A stretch of DNA of 8,440 nt from Planctomycetota bacterium (GTDB taxonomy: Bacteria > Planctomycetota > Phycisphaerae > UBA1845 > PWPN01), in NCBI GenBank assembly GCA_016209665.1, contig JACQVT010000605.1, forward strand, positions 1 through 8,440. Reading direction: 5' to 3'. The stretch's first letter is position 1; every line of letters starts with the position of its first letter. Shown piece after piece: positions 6,415 to 8,440 of this stretch. The notes beneath the pieces were generated by a model. That model did not search any database and had not been told where the DNA came from. It worked only from the letters and a program-made list of their open reading frames with translations. A program made the position numbers and the translations under genes.

Positions 6415-7968
6415 ATGTACAAAATCAGAGGAATTCTGGTCTTCTCGATCGGCGTACTGCTTGTGATCTGGACTACCTCCGCGGCAATGGCCGCCACGCC
6501 GCTGGGCACTGACTTCACCTATCAGGGCCAGCTCAAATCCGCGGGCGTGGCTCTCACGGATACGGTGGACTTTGAGTTCACGCTGTGGGACGAGGCCGGC
6601 AGCGGCAGCCCGCCGGCGGGGGGCATGCAGATCGGCAACCCGTTCGCGGTCGACGACCTCGAGGTCGTTGACGGCCTGTTCACCGTGCAGCTCGACTTCG
6701 GCGCCACCGGCTTCAACGGCGAGGCCCGTTGGCTCCAGATCGCCGTGCGCCCGCACGATCCCACGGACACCCAGCCGCTGACCACGCTCGCCCCGCGGCA
6801 GTCCTTGACGGCTGCTCCTCATGCGCTCCTCGCGGCCGGCCCCTGGACCATCACGGGAAACGATTTGAGCTACACGGCCGGCAATGTGGCTATTGGCGCG
6901 GGCACGCCGGGCGGCAGCCGGCTCCGCGTTTGGAACCTCGACGCCGGCGACGGTCTGGACGTGCTGGCCGCCAACCAGGGCCAGAGAGCGATCATCGCCA
7001 CGGCCGCGGGCGCTACCGGAATTGGCATCTTCGCCGCCGCCGACCATGCGAGCGGCGTGGCCGTTTATGGCCGGGGGCAGGGCGGCAACGCCGTCGGCGC
7101 TCTGGGCGTCGGCGATGGTGCGTTGGGTGCGGGGCGGCGCGCGGTCTACGGGCAGGCGACCGCTCCGGATGACTGGGCCGGGTACTTCGGCGGCCGTGCC
7201 TATTTCGACGGCCGCGTTGGCATCGGCGTCACCGATCCGCAGCACATGCTGCACATCGACGGCCCCAACAACATCTCGCTCGTGTACGCCGAGAACAACT
7301 GGATCACCATCCGCGGGATTCACCAGGCGTCGGGAACGTTTCCCGGCGTCCATGGTGAAACCGTGAGCGGACGCGGCGTCTCCGGCGTGGCCACGGCCCC
7401 AACCGGCACCAACTACGGTGTGTACGGCTCGACCAGCAGTCCCTCCGGCTATGGCGGGTTTTTCATCGGTCGCGGGTATTTCAGCGAGCGGGTCGGCCTT
7501 GGCTCTTTGGATCCGACGTATCGGCTTGATCTACCCAACATCGCCGACAACGGCATCGGGCGTGGGCGGGCCAACCGTTGGGACACGTACTCCTCGATTC
7601 GATGGAAAGAAAACGTGTGTCCAATCGGCGATGCCCGGGGCAAACTCCTGCGTCTGACCGGCGTCGAGTTCGACTGGAAACCGGAATCCGGCGGCAGCCA
7701 CGACATCGGCTTCGTCGCCGAGGACGTGGGCAAGGTCCTGCCCGAGGCCGTCCGCGTCGTCGATCCCAAGACCGGCCACCTCGGCGTGAGCTACCCCAGC
7801 CTGATCCCGCTGCTCGTCGAGGCCACAAAGGAACTCCGGCGCACGATCGAGCAAAAAGATCTGGAAATCGCGGCGTTGCGGTCAGAGCACGCCGAGATGA
7901 CCGCTCGACTGGAGCGGGTCGAGAAACTGTTGACTGCCAACCCCCATATCCAGGAGACGACAAAATGA
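6415..7968 (+). CDS. exported fibre-like protein with C-terminal peptidase S74-type chaperone domain
   Basis: The protein has 517 residues. Residues 1-27 are a Sec signal (hydrophobic 8-22, AMA cleavage site). Residues 28-141 form an exported N-terminal module (FTYQGQL, FTLWD, VVDGLFTVQLDFG, FNGEARWLQIAV, LAPRQSLTAAPHAL). Residues 157-375 are a Gly/Ala-rich beta stalk with two copies of a unit, AVYG...YFGGRAYFDGRVGIG..DP (243-275) and GVYG...FFIGRGYFSERVGLG..DP (335-367). Residues about 388-465 match the S74 intramolecular chaperone: S393 and K398 (SSIRWKEN) fit the Ser-x4-Lys dyad of phage endosialidases, followed by GFVAEDVGKVLPEAV (432-446) and Y460. A coiled coil spans about 464-506. In that family the domain drives trimerisation of the stalk and then cuts itself off. 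The likely product is a trimeric surface or secreted fibre. The second paralogue overlaps its stop by ATGA. Confidence 0.9.
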   Translation: MYKIRGILVFSIGVLLVIWTTSAAMAATPLGTDFTYQGQLKSAGVALTDTVDFEFTLWDEAGSGSPPAGGMQIGNPFAVDDLEVVDGLFTVQLDFGATGFNGEARWLQIAVRPHDPTDTQPLTTLAPRQSLTAAPHALLAAGPWTITGNDLSYTAGNVAIGAGTPGGSRLRVWNLDAGDGLDVLAANQGQRAIIATAAGATGIGIFAAADHASGVAVYGRGQGGNAVGALGVGDGALGAGRRAVYGQATAPDDWAGYFGGRAYFDGRVGIGVTDPQHMLHIDGPNNISLVYAENNWITIRGIHQASGTFPGVHGETVSGRGVSGVATAPTGTNYGVYGSTSSPSGYGGFFIGRGYFSERVGLGSLDPTYRLDLPNIADNGIGRGRANRWDTYSSIRWKENVCPIGDARGKLLRLTGVEFDWKPESGGSHDIGFVAEDVGKVLPEAVRVVDPKTGHLGVSYPSLIPLLVEATKELRRTIEQKDLEIAALRSEHAEMTARLERVEKLLTANPHIQETTK

Positions 7969-8440
7969 AAAGGACGAATCGCCTGCATCGCATCAATACT
8001 TGGTCGCTGACGACGGCCTGTCTGTTCGTCACCGGCGCGTGGGCCTGGGGCGCCACGCCGCTGGGCACCGCGTTCACCTATCAGGGCAAGCTCGAACTCG
8101 ACGGCGCGCCTGTCAACAACACGAGCCCGGGTTGCGAGTTGAGGTTCAGCCTGTGGGACGACCCCTCGGCCGGCACCCAGCTCGGCAGCACGCAAACGTT
8201 GACCAACGTGAGCGTGACCAAGGGCCTGTTCACCGTCGAGTTAAACGGCGGCGGCCAGTTTGGCCCCGATGCCCTCAACGGCGAGGCCCGATGGCTGGAG
8301 ATCAGTGTCGCCTGCCCCTCCGGCGGCGCCTTGGCGCCGCTTGCGCCGCGCCAGCCGCTGACGGCCGCCCCCTACGCGCTTCAGACGCGCGGCATCTTCG
8401 TGGACGGCGCCGGCAACGTCGGCATCGGCACCACCAGTCC
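7965..8440 (+). CDS. second exported fibre-like paralogue, N-terminal 158 residues, runs off right edge
   Basis: The frame opens at ATG 7965, inside the stop of the previous gene (ATGA, four-base overlap). GGAGA lies about eight bases upstream, which indicates translational coupling. Residues 1 to about 29 are a signal peptide (basic start, hydrophobic 15-28, ending AWAWG-A). Residues 31-140 repeat the N-terminal module of its neighbour: ATPLGTAFTYQGKL, FSLWDDPSAGTQLG, TKGLFTVELNGGG, LNGEARWLEISV and LAPRQPLTAAPYAL. It continues into VDGAGNVGIGTTS(P), the usual opening of an S74-associated stalk. The C-terminal domain lies beyond the window, so the S74 part is predicted rather than seen. Compared with the first gene the module has changed considerably, so the duplication is not recent. 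Confidence 0.9.
   Translation, partial: MKRTNRLHRINTWSLTTACLFVTGAWAWGATPLGTAFTYQGKLELDGAPVNNTSPGCELRFSLWDDPSAGTQLGSTQTLTNVSVTKGLFTVELNGGGQFGPDALNGEARWLEISVACPSGGALAPLAPRQPLTAAPYALQTRGIFVDGAGNVGIGTTS

Noticed and set aside
6336..6467. 43-codon ORF starting at ATG 6336 and overlapping the start of the S74-type gene
   Set aside because: Its ribosome site is weak and its second half only reads the S74-type coding sequence out of frame; no leader-peptide features were seen.
6247..7353. 368-residue minus-strand open frame
   Set aside because: It is the antisense shadow of the S74-type gene, whose signal peptide, domains and ribosome site are clear on the plus strand.

Overview
The window reads as chromosomal DNA from a high-GC planctomycete, most likely of the Phycisphaerae type. 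That assignment is an inference from protein style. It rests on a Cys-flanked, dockerin-like tail with two DxDxDxDxxDF calcium repeats, on a 'TLTGTxGQPDA...GGxYxLTGGFW' segment, and on two tandem exported proteins carrying the 'ATPLGTxFTYQG...LAPRQxLTAAPxAL' N-terminal module. No rRNA, tRNA, CRISPR, transposase or phage structural gene is visible.

Left half, all on the minus strand and read from right to left. An ECF sigma factor (4337-3735) is coupled by a TGATG overlap to an 85-residue zinc-finger anti-sigma factor (3735-3478). After a 392-base gap comes an exported DUF302 protein (3085-2588). A strong intergenic hairpin follows, then a multi-pass membrane protein of unknown family (2530-1811). 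The last gene is the N-terminal 548 residues of a large GH63-type (MGH1-like) glucosidase (1646-1), which runs off the left edge. A 13-base element, CTGTGAGRGGCCG, lies upstream of both the sigma gene and the DUF302 gene in the same orientation. This suggests that the sigma/anti-sigma pair could control itself and the DUF302/membrane pair.

Right half, on the plus strand. A non-coding divergent region (about 4338-4922) holds a perfect 10-bp-arm dyad and two TGTGCACA palindromes one helical turn apart. It is followed by a small mosaic secretory-style ORF with a dockerin-like C-terminus but no signal peptide (4923-5528). Next is an 886-base stretch with hairpins and one doubtful TTG-start ORF. 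Then come two tandem paralogous exported proteins overlapping by ATGA. The first (6415-7968) is complete, with an exported N-terminal module, two beta-style stalk repeats, a peptidase S74-type intramolecular chaperone domain with a Ser/Lys dyad, and a C-terminal coiled coil. The second (7965 to the right edge) is truncated by the window after the same N-terminal module.

The points most worth following are the S74-type self-cleaving fibre architecture in a non-phage setting, the candidate ECF regulon motif, the hairpin and alternative pairing at the ribosome binding site of the membrane gene, and the double palindrome in front of the mosaic ORF.
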